Below, piece after piece: positions 15,514-24,850 of a DNA stretch of 64,000 bases. The notes beneath the pieces are model-generated. The model saw nothing but the letters and a program-made list of their open reading frames with translations, did no database searches and was not told the DNA's origin. Made by a program: the position numbers and the translations under genes. The stretch's first letter is position 1, and each line of letters opens with the position of its first letter. The stretch comes from CAILHX01 sp964511385. Its GTDB lineage: Bacteria; Pseudomonadota; Gammaproteobacteria; Burkholderiales; Methylophilaceae. Location: NCBI GenBank assembly GCA_964511385.1, contig CAZEFE010000010.1:1-64000 (forward strand), in the 5' to 3' direction.

Positions 15514-16260
15514 GTGGCTATATTCGCAAGTTCCACGCAGCAAATTCCCGAAGCACCCAGTGTTCCACGCCATGTTGCCATCATCATGGATGGCAACGGA
15601 CGCTGGGCGAAAAAGCGTTTTATGCCGCGCATCATGGGGCACAAGCGCGGCGTCGAGGTGGTGCGCGATGTCGTCAAGCAGTGTATCGATCTCGGTGTTG
15701 AATACCTGACCCTGTTCGCTTTCAGCAGCGAGAACTGGCGCCGCCCGCCCGACGAAGTGAAATTTCTCATGGGGCTGTTCATGGAGGCGCTTAATCGCGA
15801 AGTCAGCAAGCTGCATGAACACCATATCCGCCTGGTCATGATTGGTGACCGGTCGCGCTTTGATCCTCTGCTGGCCAAGGCAATCCACGCTGCCGAAAAG
15901 CTTACCGAGCATAACACCCGCCTTACCCTGACCATTGCTGCCAATTACGGCGGGCGCTGGGATATGGTCCAGGCGGTCCAGCACATGTTGCGAGTCCATC
16001 CGGAACTGGCTGCAGGATTTGGCGAAGAAGACCTCGCACCGTACCTTTCCATGCCGTATGCCCCTGAACCTGACTTGTTTATCCGCACCGGCGGTGAGCA
16101 GCGTATCAGCAACTTCCTGTTATGGCAGCTTGCGTACACTGAACTGTATTTTACCGATACCTTGTGGCCCGACTTCGATCATGCCTCATTTCTCCAGGCC
16201 ATTGAGTCTTACCGTAAAAGAGAACGGCGTTATGGGCGAACCAGCGAGCAATTGAAATAG
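15514..16260 (+). CDS. uppS: Di-trans,poly-cis-decaprenylcistransferase (undecaprenyl diphosphate synthase)
   Basis: A 248-residue cis-prenyltransferase that extends farnesyl-PP to C55-PP, the lipid carrier for cell-wall and O-antigen sugars. The catalytic D26 lies in IIMDGNGRWAKKR, at the same number as in E. coli. FAFSSENWRRP and the C-terminal DLFIRTGGEQRISNFLLWQ are complete. The start is a GTG with no good Shine-Dalgarno, 24 bp after frr, so translation probably depends on coupling. No ATG gives a better full-length fit. Confidence 0.97.
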   Translation: MAIFASSTQQIPEAPSVPRHVAIIMDGNGRWAKKRFMPRIMGHKRGVEVVRDVVKQCIDLGVEYLTLFAFSSENWRRPPDEVKFLMGLFMEALNREVSKLHEHHIRLVMIGDRSRFDPLLAKAIHAAEKLTEHNTRLTLTIAANYGGRWDMVQAVQHMLRVHPELAAGFGEEDLAPYLSMPYAPEPDLFIRTGGEQRISNFLLWQLAYTELYFTDTLWPDFDHASFLQAIESYRKRERRYGRTSEQLK

Positions 16261-16264
16261 CATT

Positions 16265-17089
16265 ATGTTGAAAGCCCGGGTGATTACCTCCTTGTTTCTG
16301 ATGCTGGCGTTTCTAAGCGCCTTGTATCTGCTTCCCGACCTGGGCTGGTCATTGGTGACCCTGGCCGTTGTGGTGCTGGGCGCATGGGAGTGGGGCGGGC
16401 TTGCACGACTGAAGGCGCGTGCCAGAGGCGGGTATGCCACGGCAGTGGCGTTGCTAGGCATGTTGATGCTGCCTGACATCTGGCCGGCAAATATTGAGCA
16501 AGTCCAATTGCAGGTGCTGTTCTGGGTTTTGCTGGGCAGTGTGGTGTTCTGGCTGTTGCTGGCACCGCTGTGGCTGCTTAGGTTGCATAAGGAAACGCGT
16601 GCCCCGGTACTGCTGGTTTGTGGAATGCTTATATTGCTGACAGCCTGGTTGTCGCTGGCTTATTTACGCAAGGTTAGCCCTTCTCTATTGCTGACGTTAT
16701 TGGCAACGGTGTGGATTGCGGATAGTGCGGCCTATTTTGCCGGCAAGGCATGGGGACGGCACAAACTCGCGCCCCAGATCAGTCCGGGCAAAACCTGGGA
16801 AGGGGTGCTAGGCGCCTGGGTTGCGGTCAGCATCTACGGATTGCTGCTTTGCCTGCTGCTTCCGCTGACATTCTGGCTGGTGCCGGGGCTGTGGGTGATC
16901 CTGGTGCTGAGCATCCTGGGCGATCTGTTTGAATCTCACCTCAAACGCCAGGTTGGCGCCAAAGACAGCGGGAATTTACTGCCTGGTCACGGCGGCGTGC
17001 TCGACAGAATAGACGGCATGATTCCAAGTTTGCCCGTCGCTGTGTTTGCTTTGCACTTCCCCCTTTACTACCTGGTGTTCCATGGCTGA
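16265..17089 (+). CDS. cdsA: Phosphatidate cytidylyltransferase
   Basis: A 274-residue integral membrane enzyme making CDP-diacylglycerol from phosphatidate and CTP. About eight hydrophobic segments are visible. The CDS signature is near the C-terminus: LKRQVGAKDSGNLLPGHGGV followed by LDRIDG. Its ATG is four bases after the uppS stop and its end overlaps the dxr start by 8 bp, so the three genes are coupled. Confidence 0.97.
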   Translation: MLKARVITSLFLMLAFLSALYLLPDLGWSLVTLAVVVLGAWEWGGLARLKARARGGYATAVALLGMLMLPDIWPANIEQVQLQVLFWVLLGSVVFWLLLAPLWLLRLHKETRAPVLLVCGMLILLTAWLSLAYLRKVSPSLLLTLLATVWIADSAAYFAGKAWGRHKLAPQISPGKTWEGVLGAWVAVSIYGLLLCLLLPLTFWLVPGLWVILVLSILGDLFESHLKRQVGAKDSGNLLPGHGGVLDRIDGMIPSLPVAVFALHFPLYYLVFHG

Positions 17090-18290
17090 TATTTTGTCCC
17101 AACCCAAGAATATTACTGTGCTGGGATCAACCGGCAGTATCGGCACCAGCACGCTGGATGTGATTGCACGACACCCCATGCAGTTTCGGGCTTACGCCCT
17201 GACGGCACATTCCCGCCACGAATTGCTGCTGGAGCAATGCCTGCAGTTCAAACCACGCTTTGCTGTGATGCTGGACACGCAGGCGGCAGAACAACTGGCG
17301 GCCGGTTTGCGCGCGTCGGGCCTGGATACACAGGTGTTGTGCGGTACGGATGCGCTGGAGCAGGTGGCAACCTTGCCGGAAGTCGAAATCGTCATGGCTG
17401 CCATTGTTGGCGCGGCCGGGATGCGTTCGTCACTGGCCGCAGCGCAGGCCGGTAAACGCGTCCTGCTAGCCAATAAGGAAACCCTGGTCATGGCCGGGCA
17501 CCTGTTCATGACGGCTGTGCGCGAGAATGGCGCAACGCTGCTGCCCATCGATAGTGAACACAACGCCATTTTTCAGTGCCTTCCGAGCGCATTTGCTGAT
17601 GGATTGGCCCCGGTAGGCGTCACCAAGATTTTACTCACTGCTTCCGGTGGGCCGTTTCGCAATTTTACGCTGGAACAATTGACCCAAGTGACCTCGGCGC
17701 AAGCGCTCAACCATCCCAATTGGGTGATGGGGCCGAAAATCACCATAGATTCTGCAACCTTGATGAACAAGGGTCTGGAAGTGATAGAGGCGCATTGGCT
17801 GTTTGGCGCAACTGCAGACCAGATCGAGGTGGTCATCCATCCGCAGAGCGTGATTCATTCCATGGTGCAGTACAACGATGGCTCAGTGCTTGCGGAGTTG
17901 GGCAATCCTGACATGCGCACCCCTATCGCGCACGCATTGGCTTGGCCTGAGCGTATGGTTAGTGGCGTTGCGCCGCTGGATTTGTTCGCAACAGCCAGGC
18001 TGGATTTTGAGCGCCCGGATACACAGCGCTTCCCATGCCTGCGGCTGGCATTCGAAGCGCTCAAGAGCGAAGGTACGGCGCCGGCAATCCTGAATGCGGC
18101 CAATGAAGTGGCTGTTGCTGCCTTCCTGGCGGGGCGCATCGCATTCCTGGACATCCCCAGGCTGATTGAGGATGTGCTTTCACGCGTTAGCGTCAAGGCG
18201 GTGATGCAGATAGAAGATGTCATTTGCGCAGATGATGAGGCGCGTGCCGAAGCTGAACGCTGGCTGGGCAGGAGCCTGGTCGCATGCTGA
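17082..18290 (+). CDS. dxr: 1-deoxy-D-xylulose 5-phosphate reductoisomerase
   Basis: A 402-residue enzyme of the MEP isoprenoid pathway, converting DXP to MEP with NADPH. The nucleotide-binding start NITVLGSTGSIGTSTLDVI, LLPIDSEHNAIFQ (metal ligand region) and GPKITIDSATLMNKGLEVIEA are intact. The ATG at 17082 was chosen over one 12 codons upstream because homologues begin here. It overlaps the cdsA stop by 8 bp and the rseP start by 7 bp. It feeds precursors to uppS two genes upstream. Confidence 0.97.
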   Translation: MADILSQPKNITVLGSTGSIGTSTLDVIARHPMQFRAYALTAHSRHELLLEQCLQFKPRFAVMLDTQAAEQLAAGLRASGLDTQVLCGTDALEQVATLPEVEIVMAAIVGAAGMRSSLAAAQAGKRVLLANKETLVMAGHLFMTAVRENGATLLPIDSEHNAIFQCLPSAFADGLAPVGVTKILLTASGGPFRNFTLEQLTQVTSAQALNHPNWVMGPKITIDSATLMNKGLEVIEAHWLFGATADQIEVVIHPQSVIHSMVQYNDGSVLAELGNPDMRTPIAHALAWPERMVSGVAPLDLFATARLDFERPDTQRFPCLRLAFEALKSEGTAPAILNAANEVAVAAFLAGRIAFLDIPRLIEDVLSRVSVKAVMQIEDVICADDEARAEAERWLGRSLVAC

Positions 18291-19636
18291 CCTTGATTGC
18301 TTTCATCGTTACCCTGGCGGTATTAATCGTGGTGCACGAGTACGGCCATTACATCGTAGCGCGCTGGTGTGGCGTCCGGGTACTGACTTTTGCCATCGGT
18401 TTCGGGCGTGCGCTATACATGCGTAAATTGCGCAATGGCACGGATTTCGTCATTGCGGCATTTCCGCTGGGCGGATATGTCAAGATGCTGGATGAACGCG
18501 AAGCGCCTGTCGATAGCGCAGACCTGGGGTATGCCTACAATCGGCAGAGCGTATGGAAACGCAGCGCAATTGTGGTTGCCGGCCCGCTCGCCAACCTGCT
18601 GCTGGCGGTGCTGTTGTACTGGGGATTATTCATGAGCGGTGTTACCGACATGCGGCCGGTGCTGGGCGAGGTGCCTCAAGGCACGCCTGCAGCACAAGCC
18701 AGTATTAAAGGCGGTGAAACGGTGACCAAGGTTGGAGGCAAAAAGGTCGCCAGTTGGCAAGAGTTGCATTGGGAGTTGTTGCAGCATGCGCTGAAAGGCG
18801 ATGTGGTGGAAATCGAAGCCAGAAGCGGAACCGATGAAACTCATCTGCATCGCGTAGATTTTCGGCTGCTGAAAACCGAAGATTTTGATGGGGCCATGTT
18901 CGAGCGGACTGGCTTTATCCCGGCACGCCCACCCATGCCGGCAAGGGTGGGGGAGGTTGTCCCTGGTGGGGTGGCGGATAGTGCAGGGATTCAGGTGGGA
19001 GATTTGATACAAACAGTCAATAGTGTACCGGTCCCGGGCTGGGAAGCATTTGTGCAGGTTGTGCGGAATAGTGCCGGCAAACCATTGGTGCTGGTGCTGG
19101 ATCGCAATGGGAAGGCCATGAACATTAAACTGACGCCTGCAGCCGCGAATGAAGCGGGCCGTACGGTAGGGCGTATTGGGGCTGGTTACCGCATGAGCGA
19201 AGCTGAGTTGCAGGCGTTTCTCGTTGAGATCAAGTATCCGCCGGTCCGGGCGCTGGAAAGGGCGGTGGCTAAAACCTGGGATACAGCGATTGTCAGTTTA
19301 AAGATGCTGGGCAGCATGCTGACCGGTGCCATCTCATGGAAAGGGGTGAGTGGGCCGGTCACGATTGCCACCTTGGCCGGCCAGACTGCGCAGATTGGAT
19401 TAAAAGCCTACATTGGCTTCCTGGCATTGATCAGCGTGAGCTTGGGGGTGCTGAACTTGCTGCCTGTTCCGGTGTTGGATGGTGGGCATTTGATGTATCA
19501 TATCGCCGAAGTCATCAAGGGCGCTCCACTGTCTGAACGCGCCATGGAGCTGGGGCAGCGCTTGGGGATTGCGTTGCTGGGACTGCTGATGGCAATCGCG
19601 CTCTACAACGATATAACCAGGCTGCTCATAAGTTAA
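18284..19636 (+). CDS. rseP: RseP/site-2 protease family zinc metalloprotease
   Basis: A 450-residue intramembrane protease. The zinc motif HEYGH (H18-H22) lies in the first membrane helix, and the third ligand region NLLPVPVLDGGH is near the C-terminus. A tandem PDZ region fills the periplasmic middle (about 105-310), with VPGGVADSAGIQVGDLIQ in the second domain. RseP cuts the anti-sigma factor RseA in the sigma-E envelope stress response and clears remnant signal peptides. Its place directly upstream of bamA links it to outer membrane protein biogenesis. Confidence 0.97.
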   Translation: MLTLIAFIVTLAVLIVVHEYGHYIVARWCGVRVLTFAIGFGRALYMRKLRNGTDFVIAAFPLGGYVKMLDEREAPVDSADLGYAYNRQSVWKRSAIVVAGPLANLLLAVLLYWGLFMSGVTDMRPVLGEVPQGTPAAQASIKGGETVTKVGGKKVASWQELHWELLQHALKGDVVEIEARSGTDETHLHRVDFRLLKTEDFDGAMFERTGFIPARPPMPARVGEVVPGGVADSAGIQVGDLIQTVNSVPVPGWEAFVQVVRNSAGKPLVLVLDRNGKAMNIKLTPAAANEAGRTVGRIGAGYRMSEAELQAFLVEIKYPPVRALERAVAKTWDTAIVSLKMLGSMLTGAISWKGVSGPVTIATLAGQTAQIGLKAYIGFLALISVSLGVLNLLPVPVLDGGHLMYHIAEVIKGAPLSERAMELGQRLGIALLGLLMAIALYNDITRLLIS

Positions 19637-19665
19637 GCTCACGAATCAGGCTCAAGAATAAAACC

Positions 19666-21987
19666 ATGCAACCAATGATAATGATGAAGCTACGATCTCT
19701 TTCCCTGCTGATTTCTACGCTGTATGCAGGTTCGGTGATGGCCATGGAGCCTTTTGTGGTTAAGGATATCCGGGTGGAAGGGATTCAGCGGACGGAAGCC
19801 GGGACCGTGTTCAATTACCTTCCGGTCAAAGTGGGCGAGACCATGGATGACACCAAGGCCGCCCAGGCGATCAAGGGGCTGTTCTCCACTGGTTTTTTCA
19901 AGGACGTGCGGCTGGAGCAGGAAGGCCAGGTGCTGGTAGTCATTCTGCAAGAGCGTCCTGCTATTGCGCAGATCGATTTCAGCGGCAATACGTCGTTTCC
20001 CAGCGACAAAATGAAGGAAGGCCTGAAGCAGATCAACCTTTCCGAAGGCCTGATATTCGATCGGTCCATGCTGGATAAAGCCGAGCAGGAAATCAAGCGC
20101 CAGTATCTGGCACAGGGCAAGTACGGCGCCACGGTGAAGGCCGTGGTCAGCCCGATGGAACGGAACCGGGTGGCGGTGCGCTTTGATATTGAAGAAGGAG
20201 CAGTTGCCAAAATCAGGGCCATCAACATCGTGGGCAATCAGGTCTTCGATGAGGATGAACTGAGAAAGCAATTCGCGCTGACAACGCCTAATTTCATGTC
20301 CTGGTGGAGCAAGGACGATCAGTATTCCAGGCAGAAGCTGTCTGCCGATCTGGAAGCCCTGCGGTCATTCTATATGAATCAAGGCTATATGGATTTCAGC
20401 GTTGACTCAACACAGGTTTCCATTACTCCGGACAAGCGTGACATTTACATCACGGTTAGCCTGACCGAAGGCGAAAAATATACGGTTTCGGATATCAAGC
20501 TGGCCGGCGAGATGCTGGTTCCGGAAGAAGAGCTCAAACCATTAATTACCGTGAATCCCGGCGACACGTTCAATCGCCAGAACGTGACGGACTCTTCAAA
20601 AGCCATTGGCGACAGGCTGGGTAACGATGGTTTTGCTTTTGCCAACGTGAATGCCGTCCCTGAAGTGGACAAGGAAAAACGTACGGTTGCATTCACCTTT
20701 TTTGTTGATCCGGGGCGCAAGGTGTATGTCCGGCGCATAAACCTGACAGGCAATACACGTACCAGGGACGAGGTGCTACGCCGAGAAATGCGTCAACTGG
20801 AGTCCGCCTGGTATGCCGCTGACAAGATACAGCGCTCCAAGCAGCGCCTTGATCACTTGGGTTACTTTTCCGATGTCAATGTTGAAACACCGGCCGTGGC
20901 AGGAACCACTGACCAGGTCGATGTGAACGTCAGCGTCACGGAAAAATCAACGGGTAGCGTGCAATTTGGCGCCGGGTTGTCCAGCTCTGAAGGTGTGGTG
21001 TTTGGTATTACAGTGAATCAGGCCAATTTCCTGGGTACCGGGAACCGCGTCAGCACCAATATCAATACCGGTAAAGTGAATACGGCATACTCGTTATCGT
21101 TTACCGACCCGTATTTCACGCCCGATGGCGTTAGCCGCGGCTTTGATATTTACCGTAAAGACGTTGACTCCAGTTCGCTAAACGTCGGTACCTACCAGAC
21201 GTCTTCTTATGGCGCGGGCATGCGCTTCGGCGTGCCGCTCAACGAGCGGGATGCGGCAAGTTTCGGATTGACATTCGACTATACCAAGCTGGATTTGGAT
21301 GCCAACAGTCCGACGCGCTATTTGCAGTATTGCAACAACAACATTTCCGGTTGCGATAACTTCTTGCTGCGTGCCGATATAGGGTGGACGCACGATACCC
21401 GCGATAGCCTGATCTACACAAAAAACGGTGTTTTTCAGCGCATTTCCAGCGAAATCGGGCTGCCCGGACTGGATCAGGAGTACTATAAGCTTTCCTATCA
21501 GCACAGCTGGTACAAGGAGCTTAACAAGACTTTTACATTCATGCTGAACGGCGAGGCCGGTATTGCCGGCGCTTATGGCGGCGGCAACTATCCGTTCTTC
21601 AAGAACTTTTATGCGGGGGGCGTGAATTCGGTGCGTGGGTTTGATACCAGTTCGCTCGGACCACGTGACACACAGACAGTGGCTGGTGTCACCAGTGATT
21701 ATGCCGTTGGCGGTACGCGGCGCCTGGTGGGTAATGCGGAAGTGTTTTTCCCGGTTCCATTCATGAAGGAAAACAAGCAACTCAGGTTGTCGGCGTTTCT
21801 GGATGGTGGCACCGTGTGGGGTACGGGTAGTGGCAGTGCCAGCGATTTCCTGCGGTTTTCCACGGGGGCCGGTATCAGTTGGCAATCGCCATTTGGTCCG
21901 ATCAAGCTAGTATATGCGGTGCCGCTGAACGACGAGCCGCAGGATAGAACACAGTCCATACAATTCCAGTTGGGTACCGGATTTTAA
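19666..21987 (+). CDS. bamA: Outer membrane protein assembly factor BamA
   Basis: A 773-residue Omp85 protein. It has a signal peptide ending near SVMAMEPF, five POTRA domains (about residues 25-425) and a 16-strand C-terminal barrel with the conserved VRGF loop motif (GGVNSVRGFDTSSLGPRD). The last residue is Phe, as expected of outer membrane proteins. BamA is the core of the machine that inserts beta-barrels. Three further ATGs lie within the first seven codons and the real start may be the later MMKLRSL. Its chaperone Skp follows immediately. Confidence 0.97.
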   Translation: MQPMIMMKLRSLSLLISTLYAGSVMAMEPFVVKDIRVEGIQRTEAGTVFNYLPVKVGETMDDTKAAQAIKGLFSTGFFKDVRLEQEGQVLVVILQERPAIAQIDFSGNTSFPSDKMKEGLKQINLSEGLIFDRSMLDKAEQEIKRQYLAQGKYGATVKAVVSPMERNRVAVRFDIEEGAVAKIRAINIVGNQVFDEDELRKQFALTTPNFMSWWSKDDQYSRQKLSADLEALRSFYMNQGYMDFSVDSTQVSITPDKRDIYITVSLTEGEKYTVSDIKLAGEMLVPEEELKPLITVNPGDTFNRQNVTDSSKAIGDRLGNDGFAFANVNAVPEVDKEKRTVAFTFFVDPGRKVYVRRINLTGNTRTRDEVLRREMRQLESAWYAADKIQRSKQRLDHLGYFSDVNVETPAVAGTTDQVDVNVSVTEKSTGSVQFGAGLSSSEGVVFGITVNQANFLGTGNRVSTNINTGKVNTAYSLSFTDPYFTPDGVSRGFDIYRKDVDSSSLNVGTYQTSSYGAGMRFGVPLNERDAASFGLTFDYTKLDLDANSPTRYLQYCNNNISGCDNFLLRADIGWTHDTRDSLIYTKNGVFQRISSEIGLPGLDQEYYKLSYQHSWYKELNKTFTFMLNGEAGIAGAYGGGNYPFFKNFYAGGVNSVRGFDTSSLGPRDTQTVAGVTSDYAVGGTRRLVGNAEVFFPVPFMKENKQLRLSAFLDGGTVWGTGSGSASDFLRFSTGAGISWQSPFGPIKLVYAVPLNDEPQDRTQSIQFQLGTGF

Positions 21988-22012
21988 TTTTTTAGAGTAT
22001 AGGAGAAGTTAA

Positions 22013-22519
22013 TTGAACAAGCTGTTACTTGCATTATTGATTGGAAGCCTGGGGTTTGCTGTTACAGCCAATGCGGCTCCGAACGATGTCAAAGTCGGGT
22101 TTGTTAATGTTGAACAAATCCTGAAGGATGCACCGCAGACCGCAGAAAGCGGCAAGAAACTGGAGAAAGAGTTCAGTGCCCGCCAGCAAGAATTGGAAAG
22201 AATGGCCAAGCAAATCAAGGACCATGAAACCTCTCTCGACAAGGAAAGCCTGACCCTGTCTGAAACAGACCGCCGGAACAAGGAACGCGATGTTGCCAAC
22301 CTGAAGATTGAGTTCCAGCGCAAACAGCGTGAGTTGCGCGAGGATGCAAATCTGCGCAAAAACGAGGAACTGCAGGCAATTCAGGAACGCGTCAACAAGG
22401 CGGTGACTGCGGTTGCAGAGGCTGAAGGTTATGACTTGGTCATTTATGGCGGCATCGCTTATGCCAGCAAAAAAGCGGATATCACTGATCGGGTGCTTAA
22501 GTCCCTGGGTAAGAAATAA
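22013..22519 (+). CDS. skp: OmpH/Skp family periplasmic chaperone
   Basis: A 168-residue protein with a signal peptide (LLLALLIGSLGFAVTANA) and long charged helices (ARQQELERMAKQIKDHE, RRNKERDVANLKIEFQRKQR) that form the gripping arms of the Skp trimer. It holds unfolded outer membrane proteins on the way to BamA. The start is TTG, supported by AGGAGAAG 5-12 bp upstream. It lies between bamA and lpxD, the usual order. Confidence 0.95.
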   Translation: MNKLLLALLIGSLGFAVTANAAPNDVKVGFVNVEQILKDAPQTAESGKKLEKEFSARQQELERMAKQIKDHETSLDKESLTLSETDRRNKERDVANLKIEFQRKQRELREDANLRKNEELQAIQERVNKAVTAVAEAEGYDLVIYGGIAYASKKADITDRVLKSLGKK

Positions 22520-22568
22520 CCTGCAATACTGCTGGTTTGTTATTTGAATTACAGGCAAGAGGTTCGCT

Positions 22569-23600
22569 ATGAATGCGTATACCCTGCCAGAGATTGCCGC
22601 ATGGCTTGGTGGTGAGGTCAGGGGTGACAATGGGGTGCGGGTCAGCCAGATTGCATCCCTGCAGCATGCGCAGGCTGGGCAAATCAGCTTCCTGACTGAT
22701 TCTCGCTATTTACCAGTGCTGGGCAGCACGACAGCCAGTGCAGTTCTGCTTGCTGCAGAACACGCCGATGCAACCGATATGCCGCGGATCGTGGTCACGA
22801 ACCCATACGTTGCTTTCGCCAAGGTTTCTGCAAAATTCAATCCACCAGAAGATGTTCCTGTCGGTATCGCCGCTAGTGCGGCGATCGCTGAGGATTGCGT
22901 GATTGGGGCCGGAGTCAGCATCGGCGCGCACGCGGTCATTGAGCGAGGCGCAACTCTGGCCGAAAATGTGGTGATTGGTGCGGGCAGTTATGTCGGGCAA
23001 GGGGTCGGCATTGGGGCGGGAACACGCTTGTGTGCAAACGTCACACTATATTTTTCATGCCAGGTAGGTAGTGGCTGTATTATTCATTCAGGCACAGTGA
23101 TTGGCGCTGATGGTTTTGGGTATGCGGATGATGATGGCCGGTGGGTGAAGATACCGCAAATCGGGCGGGTGCTGATTGGAAACGATGTTGAAATTGGTGC
23201 CAATACGACGATAGATCGTGGTGCGTTGGATGATACGGTGGTCGAAAATGGCGTCAAAATTGATAATCTGGTGCAAATCGGCCACAACTGTCATATTGGC
23301 GCGCATAGCGTTATTGCCGGGTGTGTGGGGATCGCGGGAAGTGCACGTATCGGGCAGCACTGCCGGCTAGGCGGGGCGGCAATGGTGCTGGGGCATCTGG
23401 AGATTGCCGATGGTGTTACCATCTCTCCTGGTAGCATGATTACCCGATCCATACACCGGGCGGGAACCTACACCGCGTTGATGCCATTCCAGGAACATGG
23501 CGAATGGCTGAAAACGGCAGCGCAGGTGCGCAGACTGGAAACTCTGGTGGAGCGGGTTGCCAATTTGGAAAAAGAACTTAAATTACTGAAGGGAAGCTAG
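22569..23600 (+). CDS. lpxD: UDP-3-O-acylglucosamine N-acyltransferase
   Basis: A 343-residue LpxD, the third step of lipid A synthesis, adding a hydroxyacyl chain from ACP to UDP-3-O-acyl-GlcN. It has an N-terminal uridine-binding domain (about 1-100), then a left-handed beta helix of hexapeptide repeats (IGAGVSIGAHAVIERGA and others). The catalytic His lies in LVQIGHNCHIGAHS. A C-terminal helix (RRLETLVERVANLEKELKLL) completes the trimer. fabZ begins 2 bp after its stop. Confidence 0.97.
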   Translation: MNAYTLPEIAAWLGGEVRGDNGVRVSQIASLQHAQAGQISFLTDSRYLPVLGSTTASAVLLAAEHADATDMPRIVVTNPYVAFAKVSAKFNPPEDVPVGIAASAAIAEDCVIGAGVSIGAHAVIERGATLAENVVIGAGSYVGQGVGIGAGTRLCANVTLYFSCQVGSGCIIHSGTVIGADGFGYADDDGRWVKIPQIGRVLIGNDVEIGANTTIDRGALDDTVVENGVKIDNLVQIGHNCHIGAHSVIAGCVGIAGSARIGQHCRLGGAAMVLGHLEIADGVTISPGSMITRSIHRAGTYTALMPFQEHGEWLKTAAQVRRLETLVERVANLEKELKLLKGS

Positions 23601-23602
23601 GC

Positions 23603-24049
23603 ATGAGCAGCATGGATATACACGAAATTCTGACGTATCTGCCTCATCGCTACCCATTTTTGCTGGTAGACAAGGTGATTTCCCTGGAAGAGGGCAAGGA
23701 AATCACAGCAGTGAAAAATGTCACCATCAATGAGCCGTTTTTCCCCGGACATTTCACCTATTACCCGGTCATGCCCGGGGTATTGGTGGTTGAGGCATTG
23801 GCGCAGGCTGCGGCGATTCTGTCGTTCAAAACCATGGGCAGCAAGCCGTCGGACGATTCCGTGTACTATTTTGCCGGCATTGATAACGTGCGTTTCAAGA
23901 AGCCGGTGTCGCCGGGCGACCAACTGATATTAAAGGTGAAGATTGACCGCATCATGCGCGGCATCTGGAAATACTCCGCACAAGCGCTGGTGGATGACGC
24001 CGTGGCGGCGGAAGCCGACCTGCTCTGCACCCTGAAAATGATCAAGTAG
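23603..24049 (+). CDS. fabZ: 3-hydroxyacyl-[ACP] dehydratase FabZ
   Basis: A 148-residue hot-dog fold enzyme that dehydrates 3-hydroxyacyl-ACP in fatty acid elongation. It competes with LpxA/LpxD for the same ACP substrates. The catalytic His is in PFFPGHFTYYPVMPG and the Glu in VLVVEALAQAA. LPHRYPFLLVDKV is the usual family start. Translation may start at the ATG given or at a second one three codons on. Confidence 0.97.
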   Translation: MSSMDIHEILTYLPHRYPFLLVDKVISLEEGKEITAVKNVTINEPFFPGHFTYYPVMPGVLVVEALAQAAAILSFKTMGSKPSDDSVYYFAGIDNVRFKKPVSPGDQLILKVKIDRIMRGIWKYSAQALVDDAVAAEADLLCTLKMIK

Positions 24050-24065
24050 CCTGAATCCGCTCTGC

Positions 24066-24836
24066 ATGATACACCCCACAGCTATTATTGATGCCGGCGC
24101 CCAACTCGCGCCGGATGTCGAGGTCGGCGCTTATTCCATCGTCGGCAAGGACGTAGTGATCGGTGCCGGGACAATCATCGGCGCGCATGTCACCATCGAA
24201 GGGCCAACGGTCATCGGTGAGCAGAACCATATCTACCAGTTTTCCTCCATCGGCGCAGCACCGCAGGATAAAAAATATGCCGGAGAGCCCACCCGGCTCG
24301 AAATAGGTCATCGCAACACCATCCGCGAATTCTGTACGCTCAACCGCGGCACGGTGCAGGATGCCGGTGTGACGCGTATCGGCAACGACAACTGGATCAT
24401 GGCCTATGTCCACATTGCCCATGATTGCCAGGTGGGCAACAACACCATTTTTGCCAATAACTCGTCACTGGCCGGGCATGTGCATGTATTTGACCATGCC
24501 ATTCTTGGCGGCTTCACTCTGGTGCATCAGTTCTGCAAAATCGGCTCACACGTTATTACGGCGGTGGGCTCTGTGGTGTTCAAGGACATCCCACCCTACG
24601 TGACGGCCTCGGGTTATGACGCCCAGCCCCATGGCATCAATGCCGAAGGCCTCAAGCGGCGCGGATTCTCCGCAGACAGCATTGCGGCCATCAAACGCGC
24701 TTATAAAACCCTGTATCGCAATAGCCTGACGCTGGAAGAGGCCAAGCTTGCGTTGGCAGAACAGCAAAAAGACCACCCTGAATTGACTATCCTGCTGGAT
24801 TTCCTCAAGGTTGCAACGCGCGGGATCATACGGTAA
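24066..24836 (+). CDS. lpxA: Acyl-ACP--UDP-N-acetylglucosamine O-acyltransferase
   Basis: A 256-residue LpxA, first step of lipid A synthesis. Hexapeptide repeats form the beta helix. The catalytic His is in MAYVHIAHDCQVGNN, and the C-terminal helical domain begins near GINAEGLKRRGFS. It starts 16 bp after fabZ without a strong ribosome binding site, so coupling is likely. Confidence 0.97.
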   Translation: MIHPTAIIDAGAQLAPDVEVGAYSIVGKDVVIGAGTIIGAHVTIEGPTVIGEQNHIYQFSSIGAAPQDKKYAGEPTRLEIGHRNTIREFCTLNRGTVQDAGVTRIGNDNWIMAYVHIAHDCQVGNNTIFANNSSLAGHVHVFDHAILGGFTLVHQFCKIGSHVITAVGSVVFKDIPPYVTASGYDAQPHGINAEGLKRRGFSADSIAAIKRAYKTLYRNSLTLEEAKLALAEQQKDHPELTILLDFLKVATRGIIR

Positions 24837-24850
24837 CTCTTTGTTTTTTT